The notes beneath the pieces were generated by a model. The model saw nothing but the letters and a program-made list of their open reading frames with translations, was not told where the DNA came from and ran no database searches. From an uncultured Bacteroidales bacterium (GTDB taxonomy: Bacteria > Bacteroidota > Bacteroidia > Bacteroidales > UBA1715), in the NCBI GenBank assembly GCA_937892155.1, contig CALAUG010000041.1:1-64000 (forward strand): 64,000 nt of DNA. Reading direction: 5' to 3'. Made by a program: the position numbers and the translations under genes. This document shows, one piece after another, positions 40,085 to 49,997 of the stretch; position 1 is the first letter of the stretch, and each line of letters opens with the position of its first letter.

Positions 40085-41137
40085 ATGCAATTACAAGCTA
40101 GCAAACGAATTGACTATATTGACCTTGCCAAAGGATTCTGTATTTTGTTGGTTGTATATGGACATTCGTCGTTTTTACCCTATTCCCATGGCGATGCCAT
40201 ACAAAATGCCACATCGTCGTTTAGAATGCCGTTATATTTCTTTTTAAGCGGTTTATTTTTCAAATTGTACGACGGGCTTGGCGACTTTGTTCGTAGAAAA
40301 GTCAACCGACTTATTGTGCCATTTGTATTTTGGCACCTTGCGTTGTCGATAGTTTTTCCCGTAATTGTGGAATCAATCCGAACTGCATCATTCTCACTCA
40401 CACCAGCCTACGACAACATAAAAATGATATTTCATAACGAAATATGCTACAACGTGGCACTTTGGTTTTTGCTTTGCCTATTTGTAACCAACGTGTTGTT
40501 TTATGTTATTTACAAACTGTCGCTCAAAGTTGAACGCTTTCATATACCAATTCTCATTGCACTTACAGTTGTTTGTGGATTTATTGGCTGGCTACTACGA
40601 GTTTATGATATTTCGTTGCCGCTTTACATTGATTCTGCCCTAACATCGTTGCCATTTTTTGCTGGCGGATTTTTCGTAAAAAAATATACAGGATTGTTGT
40701 ACGGAAAATTCACTTGGAAATCGTGGGTGGCATTAATTCTTTGTTTTGTGCCATTCATACCGCTCTACATACAAAATGAATATTGCCTAGACATACGCAT
40801 AAATGGATTTTTCATAAATACGTTTGTCGTATATCTCTGTGGATTTACAGGAACATTATTCGTGTTGTTGCTTTCAAAACTGATAGTTCACATACCAATA
40901 GTCTCCTACTTCGGACGATATTCCATCATAATATTGGTTCTACACTGCCCTTTGATATACGCATTAACACCAATTGTAGATAGCATTTTTGCGAATTGCA
41001 ATGTTACTGCACGAATATGGATTTTGTTTGCCATTGTGTCTGTTATTTGCGGTTTGCTCATATATCCTTGTCGAAAATATTTGCCACAATTTACCGCTCA
41101 ACGAGATATTTTTAGAGGAAAGACAAAAGATAAATAG
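40085..41137 (+). CDS. Acyltransferase family 3 membrane protein
   Basis: A 350-aa integral membrane protein with about ten TM helices. The N-terminus RIDYIDLAKGFCILLVVYGHS carries the family signature (D..KG..I.LV..GH) and is followed by FRMPLYFFLSGLFF. These enzymes add acyl groups to sugars of surface glycans. No glycan cluster is adjacent, so the acceptor is unknown. Confidence 0.9.
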   Translation: MQLQASKRIDYIDLAKGFCILLVVYGHSSFLPYSHGDAIQNATSSFRMPLYFFLSGLFFKLYDGLGDFVRRKVNRLIVPFVFWHLALSIVFPVIVESIRTASFSLTPAYDNIKMIFHNEICYNVALWFLLCLFVTNVLFYVIYKLSLKVERFHIPILIALTVVCGFIGWLLRVYDISLPLYIDSALTSLPFFAGGFFVKKYTGLLYGKFTWKSWVALILCFVPFIPLYIQNEYCLDIRINGFFINTFVVYLCGFTGTLFVLLLSKLIVHIPIVSYFGRYSIIILVLHCPLIYALTPIVDSIFANCNVTARIWILFAIVSVICGLLIYPCRKYLPQFTAQRDIFRGKTKDK

Positions 41138-41141
41138 TTGC

Positions 41142-41363
41142 ATGGACTCAAACGTTTTATTGGAACTAATCAAAACAAAAATGCCATACGGCAAATACAA
41201 AAATTGGGCACTATGCGATTTGCCGGAGCCGTATTTGGTTTGGTACAAACAAAAAGGATTTCCGCAAGGAAAACTAGGACAACAATTAGGATTGATGTAC
41301 GAAATCAAACTCAATGGATTGGAATATTTGCTAAAAAAGATAAAGAAAGAGATTGGTGATTAG
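41142..41363 (+). CDS. DUF3820 family protein
   Basis: A 73-aa protein with the conserved pattern TKMPYGKYKNWALCDLPEPYLVWY (MPFGKYKG..L.DLPE.YL.W) and FPQGKLG. Small cytoplasmic protein, function unknown. The ATG at 41142 begins 5 nt after the acyltransferase stop, so a longer overlapping frame is not used. Confidence 0.85.
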   Translation: MDSNVLLELIKTKMPYGKYKNWALCDLPEPYLVWYKQKGFPQGKLGQQLGLMYEIKLNGLEYLLKKIKKEIGD

Positions 41364-41368
41364 TGTAA

Positions 41369-42226
41369 TCAGGCACTTAGTGACGTTTTTATTTTTGCAA
41401 TGATTTCATCTGCCAAAATTTCCATTTTACAGAATGCAAACCACTTTTTACCCAAATCTTTCAGCGAAGCACCAATCATATAAACATCATTATCAATCAA
41501 TAGAAATCTGTCGTGGGATTGCTTAAATTCGTTGATTTCAATTTCACGGTATTGTTGATTATGTTTCTCTATATCGAGTTGCAATTGCTTAGGAATTTGT
41601 TTGGTGTAGATTGTAGCCGACACAAAATCTTTACGTTTGTCGAGCATCGTAAGAACTGTATCGTCCACGAAATTGTCTATTAAAACAACACGTTTTTGTG
41701 CCAAACGAATTATATCATTTACAAACTTATACGCATCAAATATTTGTCCATCGAAAAACACACCTTGTTGCGGTGGCAAAGATGTTTTCACAAAGAAGTC
41801 GATTTTCTCTTCTGCATTTGTCATTCTTTGTTCCAGACGTTCAAATCTCTGATTTTCAGAAAATCCTTTTAACAAAATTTCCTTTAACTTTGCGGTTGCC
41901 CACTTTCGAAACGACACTCCCCTTTTTGAATTAACCCTATATCCAACCGAAATAATCATATCCAAGTTGTAGAAATCTATATTTCGGGTAACAACTCTTT
42001 TCCCTTCTTTTCGAACTACTCGAATTTTTCGAGTAGTTGATATTTCTTCCAATTCTTCATTACTGAAAATTTCTTGAATATGATAGGTTATAGTATTTTC
42101 TTTCACTGAAAACAACAATGACATTTGTTGTTGCGACAGCCATACAGTCTCATTTTCAAACCGTACATCTAATTTAATTTCTTCATTTGGCTGATACAGA
42201 ATTATTTCTCCTAGATTGTGTTCCAT
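41369..42226 (-). CDS. RhuM-like DNA-binding protein with C-terminal PLD-like domain
   Basis: A 285-aa protein. Residues about 1-125 match the virulence RhuM family: VRFENETVWLSQQQMSLLF, then IDFYNLDMIISVGYRVNSKRG and FRKWATAKLKE. The C-terminal part (about 160-285) is phospholipase-D-like, with HDRFLLIDNDVYMIGASLKDLG as a modified HKD motif. Often found near defence and mobile elements. Convergent with the DUF3820 gene. 42227-42463 holds no other gene. Confidence 0.8.
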   Translation of the reverse strand: MEHNLGEIILYQPNEEIKLDVRFENETVWLSQQQMSLLFSVKENTITYHIQEIFSNEELEEISTTRKIRVVRKEGKRVVTRNIDFYNLDMIISVGYRVNSKRGVSFRKWATAKLKEILLKGFSENQRFERLEQRMTNAEEKIDFFVKTSLPPQQGVFFDGQIFDAYKFVNDIIRLAQKRVVLIDNFVDDTVLTMLDKRKDFVSATIYTKQIPKQLQLDIEKHNQQYREIEINEFKQSHDRFLLIDNDVYMIGASLKDLGKKWFAFCKMEILADEIIAKIKTSLSA

Positions 42227-42434
42227 TTTGTGTATTTCATTAATTGGTTACACAAAAATAAGGAAATAGTAATTAGAACTTATAGAATCAGTATTAATAA
42301 TTCAAACGCCTAAAAACTTGACAATTGCAACCTGACGCCAGAAATTTTTTCAATTATTTTCATCAAGACTCCAATTGTTTGTATTTCGTGAATATGTTTT
42401 CTTCAAATAGCATACTCCACAATATTGGAAATCA

Positions 42435-42442
42435 TACTTTTG
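42435..42442 (+). promoter_or_regulatory. -7 promoter element of the SSS transporter gene
   Basis: TACTTTTG (TAnnTTTG), 21 nt before the ATG at 42464. Confidence 0.45.
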
Positions 42443-42463
42443 TGACGAAAAAACAAATACTGT

Positions 42464-43918
42464 ATGAATCCATATTTAATTGCAGGAATAGTAATCGCCT
42501 ACTTCGGTTTACTGATTCTGATTTCGCATATTACCTCTAAAAAAGCAACGAACGACACGTTTTTCACGGGAAACCGAAAATCTCCATGGTTTGTCGTTGC
42601 CTACGGAATGATTGGCGCATCGCTATCGGGAGTGACGTTTATGTCGGTGCCGGGATACGTGCAGACAACACAATTCACCTACCTTGGCGTAATAATCGGC
42701 TATATATTTGGTTATCTTGCAATTGCATTCATTCTTCTACCACTTTACTACAAGCTAAATCTAACATCAATCTACACCTATTTAGGCAGCCGATTCGGTA
42801 GCAATTCGCAAAAAACCGGCGCTGCATTCTTTATTGTGTCAAGAATTCTTGGTTCTGCACTACGTATGTATTTGGTTGTCTTTGTATTATACGAATTTGT
42901 ATTTAAATTCATTGGTGTTCCATTTTGGATTTTAGCACTCTGTTTCATCGTGCTGATTTTGGCTTACACATTCAAAGGTGGCATAAAAACTGTTATTTGG
43001 ACTGATACCCTACAAACCACATTTATGTTGCTTTCTACGGTTGTTACCGTGATTTGTTTATTAAAAGAAATGGACATTTCTCTCTTCGACATGTTGAGCC
43101 AGGCTGCGGACCAAGGTTACACAAAACTATACGAAAGTGACTGGCGTTCAAACAATTTCTTTTGGAAACAAGTAATCAGCGGCGCTTTCATAACCATTGC
43201 AATGACTGGCCTTGACCAAGATATGATGCAAAAAAATCTTACCTGTAAATCGCTCAAAAGTGCGCAAAAAAACATGGTGAGCCTCAGTGTTTCGTTACTG
43301 CTTGTAAACATGTTGTTTTTGGCATTGGGTGTTGCATTATTGTTCTATGCAAACCAAACAGGTTTTGCACTACCTGAGAAATCAGACAGTATTTTCCCAG
43401 CAATCGCAATTCATTTAAACTCAATCACTTGCATTGTGTTTATTATAGGATTGGTTGCAGCAGGTTATTCAAGTGCCGACGGAACGCTTACATCATTAAC
43501 AACCACTTTCTGCTTCGATATTTTAGGTTTTGACAAAGACACATCACGAAGCGAAGAACAAAAAACAAGAATCAGAAAAATGACGCATATTGCGTTTGCA
43601 ATATTGTATTTCGCCATTATCATCCTATTCAGACCGTTCCACAACGATTCGCTGATAAAAACCTTATTCGACATTGCCGGATACACGTACGGCCCTCTTT
43701 TGGGCTTATTTTGCTTCGGACTATTTGTTAAGAATAGACAGCCAAACGACAAAGCTGTTCCGTTCATCGCAATCCTCTCTCCTATAATCTGTTACATATT
43801 AAACATCTACTCTGAAGAATTGTTGTTCGGTTATAAATTCGGATTTGAATTATTGATACTCAATGGGTTGCTGACATTCATAGGATTATTGATTTGCAAT
43901 AAGAAAACTGGAAAATGA
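42464..43918 (+). CDS. Sodium:solute symporter family transporter
   Basis: A 484-aa inner-membrane protein with about 13 TM helices. Family features: the early FFTGNRKSPWFVVAYGMIGASLSGVTFMSVPGYV segment, TYLGSRFG, and DLDQDMMQK-like GLDQDMMQ with YSSADGTLTSLTT (sodium-site Ser/Thr on TM8). It imports an unidentified solute (sialic-acid or sugar-type branch possible) with Na+. Monocistronic. Confidence 0.92.
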   Translation: MNPYLIAGIVIAYFGLLILISHITSKKATNDTFFTGNRKSPWFVVAYGMIGASLSGVTFMSVPGYVQTTQFTYLGVIIGYIFGYLAIAFILLPLYYKLNLTSIYTYLGSRFGSNSQKTGAAFFIVSRILGSALRMYLVVFVLYEFVFKFIGVPFWILALCFIVLILAYTFKGGIKTVIWTDTLQTTFMLLSTVVTVICLLKEMDISLFDMLSQAADQGYTKLYESDWRSNNFFWKQVISGAFITIAMTGLDQDMMQKNLTCKSLKSAQKNMVSLSVSLLLVNMLFLALGVALLFYANQTGFALPEKSDSIFPAIAIHLNSITCIVFIIGLVAAGYSSADGTLTSLTTTFCFDILGFDKDTSRSEEQKTRIRKMTHIAFAILYFAIIILFRPFHNDSLIKTLFDIAGYTYGPLLGLFCFGLFVKNRQPNDKAVPFIAILSPIICYILNIYSEELLFGYKFGFELLILNGLLTFIGLLICNKKTGK

Positions 43919-43956
43919 TTGTTGACAATCAACAAATTTTATTCTAAACTAACGCT

Positions 43957-44319
43957 ATGAAATTGAAGAACATACTCATCGTAGTTAAAGACATAAATGC
44001 GTCTAAGAAATTCTATAAAGAGTTATTTGACTTAGATGTTGTACTCGATAATGACGGCAACGTGATTTTGACCGACGGACTTGTTCTCCAAGAGGAAAAA
44101 ATATGGAAGAGTTTTCTAAAACGGGATATTATTACGGAAAATAATTCTTGTGAACTCTATTTTGAAGAAAAAGATATAGAATCATTTATTGTTAAATTGG
44201 AGCGTTTGTATCCATCAATACAATATGTTAACAGATTGATGACCCATAGTTGGGGACAGAAAGTGATTCGATTTTACGACTTGGATGGCAATTTAATAGA
44301 AGTTGGTACACCCATGTAA
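43957..44319 (+). CDS. VOC superfamily protein (glyoxalase/bleomycin-resistance fold)
   Basis: A 120-aa protein with one VOC domain: LKNILIVVKDINASKKFYKELFDLDVVLDNDGNVIL and the closing FYDLDGNLIEVG strand carrying the metal-ligand Glu. Substrate unknown. Confidence 0.88.
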   Translation: MKLKNILIVVKDINASKKFYKELFDLDVVLDNDGNVILTDGLVLQEEKIWKSFLKRDIITENNSCELYFEEKDIESFIVKLERLYPSIQYVNRLMTHSWGQKVIRFYDLDGNLIEVGTPM

Positions 44320-44373
44320 GTTAATAACTTACAAAATTCTTTTGCAGAAAAACTTCATCTTTTCAATTTCTAT

Positions 44374-46617
44374 TCACAAATACGCAGCCGTAACCGACTG
44401 TTTGCATTGCGTCATTTCCTTTGGCGTACCGACGAACAATACTTCACCGCCTTTGTTTCCTCCTCCTGGACCAAGTTCCACAACATAATCGGACGATTTG
44501 AGAACTTCAAGATTATGTTCTATCAAATAAATTGTATTTCCTGCATCAACCATAGTGTCAAATAAGGAAATCAATCGGTCAATATCTTTAAGATGTAAGC
44601 CATCGGTTGGTTCATCAAGAATGAAAATCTTGCCTTTTTCACGAAGGTATGATGCCAATTTTACACGTTGCAATTCACCACCAGAAAGTGTTGATAATGA
44701 CTGGTTTAAATGCACATACCCTAACCCTACCTTTAATAGCGGTTCCAATTTTTCGGCAATCACACTACCCGCAAATAATTCACAAGCTTTTTCAGCAGAC
44801 AAATCCATAACTTCGGCAATATTCATATTGCGAACTTTGAATTTCAGCACTTCGTTGGAATAGCGTAAACCACCACAGGCCTCACATACGGTTTCTATCG
44901 AATCCATAAACGCCATATCCGAGACAATCACGCCTTTTCCCTGACAAACAGGGCAACCGCCTTTCCCATTGAACGAGAACAATTCAACCTTACACTTGTT
45001 TTCTTTAGCAAACAATTTTCGTATATCATCGGCAACTTCCAAATACGTCGCCGGCGTTGAACGCAAACTGATACCAATATTTTTCTGACTGATATAGACG
45101 ATATCTTCAGGTTCAGGATATGCATTTCTGAAACATTCCATCAATGAGGATTTTCCAGAACCAGCAACACCTGCAATCACTGCCATTACGCCCATAGGCA
45201 ATTTCACCGAAACATCTTTCAAATTGTGCATAGTGGCATGTTCCAATAAGAACCAGTCTTTCGGCTTACGAACTATTGTTTTCATTGGTTTGGAAGCACT
45301 CAACATTGTACCCGTCAACGTATTACTTTTGAGTAATTCTTCATACGAGCCTTCGAACAACACCGTTCCTCCTGCCGCACCAGCACCTGGTCCCATATCA
45401 ATCACATGGTCGGCAATTTGAATCATATTCTTGTGATGCTCCACAAGAATCACCGTATTCCCATGATTTTTAAGCTTTTGCACCGATTTCTGCATCAACA
45501 AAATGTCGTGATTGTGCAAGCCAACGCTTGGTTCATCAAGAATATACATCACATCGGAAAGCGACGAATTAATGTATTTGGCAATTTTACAACGTTGCGC
45601 TTCACCGCCAGAAAGAGTACCAATGGCTCTATCAAGAGTCAAATAACCAAGACCTATTTCTTCCAACGCAGCCAATCGTTCAATCGTATTATGCTTAATA
45701 TCTTCGGCCAAATGGTTGTCAACCGTTTCCATCCACTCTTTCGCTTCGGAAATAGACATCGCGCATACATCAGCAATATTTTTTCCATTGATTTTACACG
45801 ATAGAATGGTCGGATTCAAACGAGTTCCACCGCAATCAGGACATCTACCCATACGCAACATTGGATCGAGAACTTTTGCATGAAGCAAACCTTCCTCAGA
45901 ATTGATAATACTGCGGTACATTCGAGGTATCAAGCCCTCGTATTTCGCACTTTTCGGCCAATTTTTCGGTGGATTTTTTAGACGAATTTGTGGAGAATTC
46001 AAAAACAACTCCAATTCTTCGGGAGAATAATCTTTGATTTTCTTATCCAAATCGAATAAACCGCTATGTGCGTAGCGAATCCAACGCCATCCACCCTTTC
46101 CGAATGCTATATAATGAATTGTATCCTCGTCGTTCAACGATTTATCGAAATCGACCAATTTATGAATATCCAATTCGCGGATTTCGCCCAAGCCTGAACA
46201 ACGCGGACAGCTCCCCATTGGATGATTGAACGAAAACACATCGGAATAGCCCACAAACGGTTTTCCTACACGAGAAAAAAGCAAACGAAGCAGCGCATAA
46301 ATATCGGTGTAGGTTCCTACTGTAGAACGGGAATTTGCAGCAGGCTTACGTTGTTCTATGACAATTGCAATTGGCAGATTTTCAATACTATCCACGTGCG
46401 GACGTCCATATTTCGGAAGATACTGTTGCGTAAACGAAGGAAATGTGTCATTTAATTCCCGACGTGACTTCGCTGCAATTGTATCAAGCACAAGCGAGGA
46501 TTTCCCTGAACCAGAAACACCTGTGACGATTGTTATTTGTCTCTTTGGAATTTTTAAAGAAACATTCTTTAAGTTGTTTTCCGTAGCCCCACGGACTTCA
46601 ATAAAATCGTTCTGCAT
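44374..46617 (-). CDS. Short UvrA-like tandem ABC ATPase
   Basis: A 747-aa UvrA paralogue, about 200 residues shorter than housekeeping UvrA. Two ABC modules: Walker A GVSGSGKSSL (about 34-43) and GVAGSGKSSL; signature LSGGEAQR and LSGGELQR; Walker B ILDEPSVGLH and ILDEPTDGLH. Zinc-finger cysteines are CPRCSGLG, CPDCGG and CPVCQG. Related proteins (UvrA2/DrrC type) are linked to resistance to DNA-binding drugs. It follows the large TPR gene by 3 nt. Confidence 0.85.
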   Translation of the reverse strand: MQNDFIEVRGATENNLKNVSLKIPKRQITIVTGVSGSGKSSLVLDTIAAKSRRELNDTFPSFTQQYLPKYGRPHVDSIENLPIAIVIEQRKPAANSRSTVGTYTDIYALLRLLFSRVGKPFVGYSDVFSFNHPMGSCPRCSGLGEIRELDIHKLVDFDKSLNDEDTIHYIAFGKGGWRWIRYAHSGLFDLDKKIKDYSPEELELFLNSPQIRLKNPPKNWPKSAKYEGLIPRMYRSIINSEEGLLHAKVLDPMLRMGRCPDCGGTRLNPTILSCKINGKNIADVCAMSISEAKEWMETVDNHLAEDIKHNTIERLAALEEIGLGYLTLDRAIGTLSGGEAQRCKIAKYINSSLSDVMYILDEPSVGLHNHDILLMQKSVQKLKNHGNTVILVEHHKNMIQIADHVIDMGPGAGAAGGTVLFEGSYEELLKSNTLTGTMLSASKPMKTIVRKPKDWFLLEHATMHNLKDVSVKLPMGVMAVIAGVAGSGKSSLMECFRNAYPEPEDIVYISQKNIGISLRSTPATYLEVADDIRKLFAKENKCKVELFSFNGKGGCPVCQGKGVIVSDMAFMDSIETVCEACGGLRYSNEVLKFKVRNMNIAEVMDLSAEKACELFAGSVIAEKLEPLLKVGLGYVHLNQSLSTLSGGELQRVKLASYLREKGKIFILDEPTDGLHLKDIDRLISLFDTMVDAGNTIYLIEHNLEVLKSSDYVVELGPGGGNKGGEVLFVGTPKEMTQCKQSVTAAYL

Positions 46618-46620
46618 GGC

Positions 46621-49600
46621 CTATTTTCCTTCCATATCAACTTCTACAGTCGTAGATTCAGCTGCCTTCTGCTGCATTTCAATATCAGTGATTGCGTCCA
46701 GCATATCATTTACCTCTGCAATTATGCCATCTTCTTGATTTTGATAATGTTGCAGCACATTTTGAAGCGTATAACGCGCCTGGAACAACTCATTACGTTC
46801 AACAAAGATTTTCGACCACAAAATGTAAGACTTCCCTAACCAATATTGATGTGACGAACTCTTTTCCAGAAAATCCAAAATTTCTTTTTCTGATTCCGAA
46901 TAATTCTTCTGGTCAAACAGAAGCGAAGCAACACGATATTTCGCCTCCGAACCCTCTGCGGTACCATATTCCAATGCAACAGTACGATATTTAACAAGAG
47001 CATTTGCTGTGTCGCGCAACGAATCGTATGCCATAGCAGCATTCATATTTGCCCATCGTTTCTCATCCTGCGAGACTTTTTCTGTTACAATATAATTTTC
47101 TGCAACTGCAACCAGTTGTTTATATTCTTTCAGTTTTGCATAAGCCTCAATCTGTAATTTACGAGCCAACACAACATTTGGTTTTGCTTCCGCCGTCGTT
47201 TCCAATTGTACCAAATAAGGTACTACCTTGTCGTACAGGAAGTAATTCATCATAATTTGAGATGCATATACCAACGATTGTTCCGTGTAACCATTCTTTG
47301 GTTGCTGAATCACATATTCAAAATGAGGCAACGCATCTGTTTGATACCCACGATTATACAAGCAATCACCTAAATAATATTGTACGTTGATTTTGAAAAA
47401 TCCATCACCATATTTCTGCAAGTAACTCTTAAACAACGGAGTTGCTTTTTCGCAATCGCCATCCAAATACAATTCCTGGGCAACTTCATAACTCAAAGAA
47501 TCAAGCTGAGCTTCCGTAATGTTGTCATATCCACCTATTTGTTTCAAATAATTAGAGAATGAATCAATATCATTTTTCTTTCGATAAATATTTTGAATCA
47601 TATTCAAGGCAGTAACAGCTTCCTGAGAGCCTGGATACTGTTCAACAATTCCTTTGTACATTTCCAACGCTTCGTTAATGTTGGAACTATTATACTGAAT
47701 TAACGCATATTGAAGTAATGCACGTTTTACATAAGAACTTGATTTGTAGTTATTTATAATATTTTTATAATTCTCTATTGCCTGATCATTTTTTCCAACT
47801 TTCATATAAGCCTCGGCTTGTTCATACAACGCATCATCGTAATACGTAGAATTGACGTATGTTTTAAGGAATGTAGAAAGTGTATTGATTTTTCCTTGCT
47901 GATTTCCGTCCAACCCCAGACAGAATGCTTCTTGAAACAAAGCATACTCAACATCGAATCGTCCTATTTTTTCTGCCTGACTATAAAATTTCACTGCCGA
48001 CGTAAAATCTTTCAGCATATAGTAACTGTCACCTGTACGTATTAATGCATCGGTGTACATGTCTGATTTTGTGTCTTTTGACATATCTATATACTTACGG
48101 AACCACGTTGCAGCCGAAGAATATGATTCATTTTCAAAAAAAGTATATGCAATATTGTAATGTGCGCGTTCATATTCCTGCGTGCCAAATGCGCCCTGCA
48201 TCGTAACATATTCTTTATAATATTTTTGAGCATCGGTGTAGTTGTTCTTCTTGTAGTACGACTCACCTTTCCAATACGTACAATAAGCATTCACAACATT
48301 ATCGTATATACCATATTCCATTGATTTATCAAACATTGCAATTGCAGCATCGTAATCCAAATTGTTGAACAATTCCAAACCACGGTAATATGCAATTTGC
48401 TGATAAGCCATTTTCAAATCGCTTGAAAGCGTGCCAATACTTTCCAATGACTTCAATGCATCTCCGTAGTTTTTAGAAGACATATAGATTTTCACCAGCA
48501 AACTATTAGCTTCATCTTTATATTTTGATTTTGGATAGGTGTCTATAAATTTCTGCATGGCTGTGATTGCCTCATTAAATGGTGCAAACGACAATTCATA
48601 CGTTAATTTAGCGTAGCAGAACATTGCATCTTCCTTAATTTCTGGAAAGACATCGTAACCAGTACAAGCATAAAATACATTTCTTGCTTTTTCCTTTTCA
48701 CCTAATTTCAAATAGCAATCTGCCATGTGATAATAGGCATTTTGTGCAATTGTATCGTTTTCGGAAGTTACTTTCTGAAATTTATCCACAGCATTTTGGT
48801 ACTCACCTAAACGATAGTACAATTGTCCCATTTCATAATATTCAATCTTAGTCGGTGCTGGAGATGAAGCAAAATATTTCTCATAATACGGCAGTGCCTG
48901 CTGATATTGCATTGTTTTGTAATATGCCCCAGCCATAACCCTATATACATCACCTAAATATTTTGGATTGACTGAAGTCTCCACTTTTTTACCATATTGA
49001 ATCAATTTGTCGTATTCACCATTAAGAAAATATATCTGACAGATATATGGCGCAACAACTGGCGAAAACATTGATGAGTCAGCCAAATGTTCAAAGCCCG
49101 ACATTGCTACATCATAGTTTCCATCAACATATTCAATATATGAATAATAGAATAATGCATTTTCCGCATACGGTGTGTTTGTTGCATCCTTTACTTCTTT
49201 GAACAATGGTTTTGCCAACTCATAATATGAAGATTTATTGGCATAAATAGAAGTTGCAGAAGCCTCGTCTGTATTAGAAAGTTCATTCATTTTATAATAC
49301 GAATAGGCTTTTTTGTACATATACTCTAAAACTTCGTAATTCGTAAATCGTTGAATATCTACACTTTGATACTCACCCAACGCTTCTTTGTATTTTTGTT
49401 CATGAAACAAGTAATTGCCCAGTTCAAAAGCAGCCTGATACATACGTGGATATTCAGGATATTTCACAACGAACTGTTTAATCGCAGATTCTCCATCCGG
49501 ATTAAACAAACGCAAGGCACAGATTGCCGAATAGAATTCCGCATCCAATTTTTGCTCTCTTGTATATTTTTCAGATTGAGCAACTACCTTGAAATGTTGT

Positions 49601-49740
49601 TGTGCTGAACTATATTTTTGATTTTCAAAAAGATTGACACCAAGATTAAAATCATTCACACCCATCTCGTTTTTTTGAGCCGAAGCCACTAAATACGTAC
49701 AGATGAGCAGTAATACGAAAGATATTTTTCTACACTTCAT
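46621..49740 (-). CDS. Large periplasmic tetratricopeptide-repeat protein
   Basis: A 1039-aa protein with signal peptide (TYLVASAQ, cleavage about residue 21) and about 20 or more TPR units throughout, such as YYEMGQLYYRLGEYQNAVDKFQ and YVKRALLQYALIQYNSSNINEALEMYKG. Similar giant TPR proteins of bacteroidotes are envelope scaffolds; partner unknown. Same operon as the UvrA-like gene. 49741-49997 holds only the divergent promoter region of the next gene. Confidence 0.85.
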   Translation of the reverse strand: MKCRKISFVLLLICTYLVASAQKNEMGVNDFNLGVNLFENQKYSSAQQHFKVVAQSEKYTREQKLDAEFYSAICALRLFNPDGESAIKQFVVKYPEYPRMYQAAFELGNYLFHEQKYKEALGEYQSVDIQRFTNYEVLEYMYKKAYSYYKMNELSNTDEASATSIYANKSSYYELAKPLFKEVKDATNTPYAENALFYYSYIEYVDGNYDVAMSGFEHLADSSMFSPVVAPYICQIYFLNGEYDKLIQYGKKVETSVNPKYLGDVYRVMAGAYYKTMQYQQALPYYEKYFASSPAPTKIEYYEMGQLYYRLGEYQNAVDKFQKVTSENDTIAQNAYYHMADCYLKLGEKEKARNVFYACTGYDVFPEIKEDAMFCYAKLTYELSFAPFNEAITAMQKFIDTYPKSKYKDEANSLLVKIYMSSKNYGDALKSLESIGTLSSDLKMAYQQIAYYRGLELFNNLDYDAAIAMFDKSMEYGIYDNVVNAYCTYWKGESYYKKNNYTDAQKYYKEYVTMQGAFGTQEYERAHYNIAYTFFENESYSSAATWFRKYIDMSKDTKSDMYTDALIRTGDSYYMLKDFTSAVKFYSQAEKIGRFDVEYALFQEAFCLGLDGNQQGKINTLSTFLKTYVNSTYYDDALYEQAEAYMKVGKNDQAIENYKNIINNYKSSSYVKRALLQYALIQYNSSNINEALEMYKGIVEQYPGSQEAVTALNMIQNIYRKKNDIDSFSNYLKQIGGYDNITEAQLDSLSYEVAQELYLDGDCEKATPLFKSYLQKYGDGFFKINVQYYLGDCLYNRGYQTDALPHFEYVIQQPKNGYTEQSLVYASQIMMNYFLYDKVVPYLVQLETTAEAKPNVVLARKLQIEAYAKLKEYKQLVAVAENYIVTEKVSQDEKRWANMNAAMAYDSLRDTANALVKYRTVALEYGTAEGSEAKYRVASLLFDQKNYSESEKEILDFLEKSSSHQYWLGKSYILWSKIFVERNELFQARYTLQNVLQHYQNQEDGIIAEVNDMLDAITDIEMQQKAAESTTVEVDMEGK

Positions 49741-49971
49741 AATAATGCACTTTGTTGCTCAAAATTCCATAAAAAATCCATTCTTTATAAAGCATACTCG
49801 GGCAAGTTTTCAATAACTTATAAACTGAGTTGCCAGTTGTCAGAAAAAATCAATCGACTGCATTCTTACAGGATCAATTATTCCATAAGTATCTCATTGT
49901 CAAAAATTTACATAGTTGAAAACTATGTTATAAAAGAATGAGTGTAATCCGAATATCTTATTAAAAAAGAA

Positions 49972-49979
49972 TAATTTTG
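49972..49979 (+). promoter_or_regulatory. -7 promoter element for 49998-51392
   Basis: TAATTTTG, matching TAnnTTTG, 18 nt before the ATG. Confidence 0.45.
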
Positions 49980-49997
49980 CTCACAAAATAATTTAAG

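Noticed and set aside
40783..41314. ORFs 40783-40983 (+) and 40964-41314 (-)
   Set aside because: They overlap the acyltransferase and DUF3820 genes in other frames, without recognisable domains.
43919..43940. Hairpin TTGTTGA/TCAACAA after the SSS transporter as a terminator
   Set aside because: The stem is short and A/T-rich with only a weak T run; not convincing.
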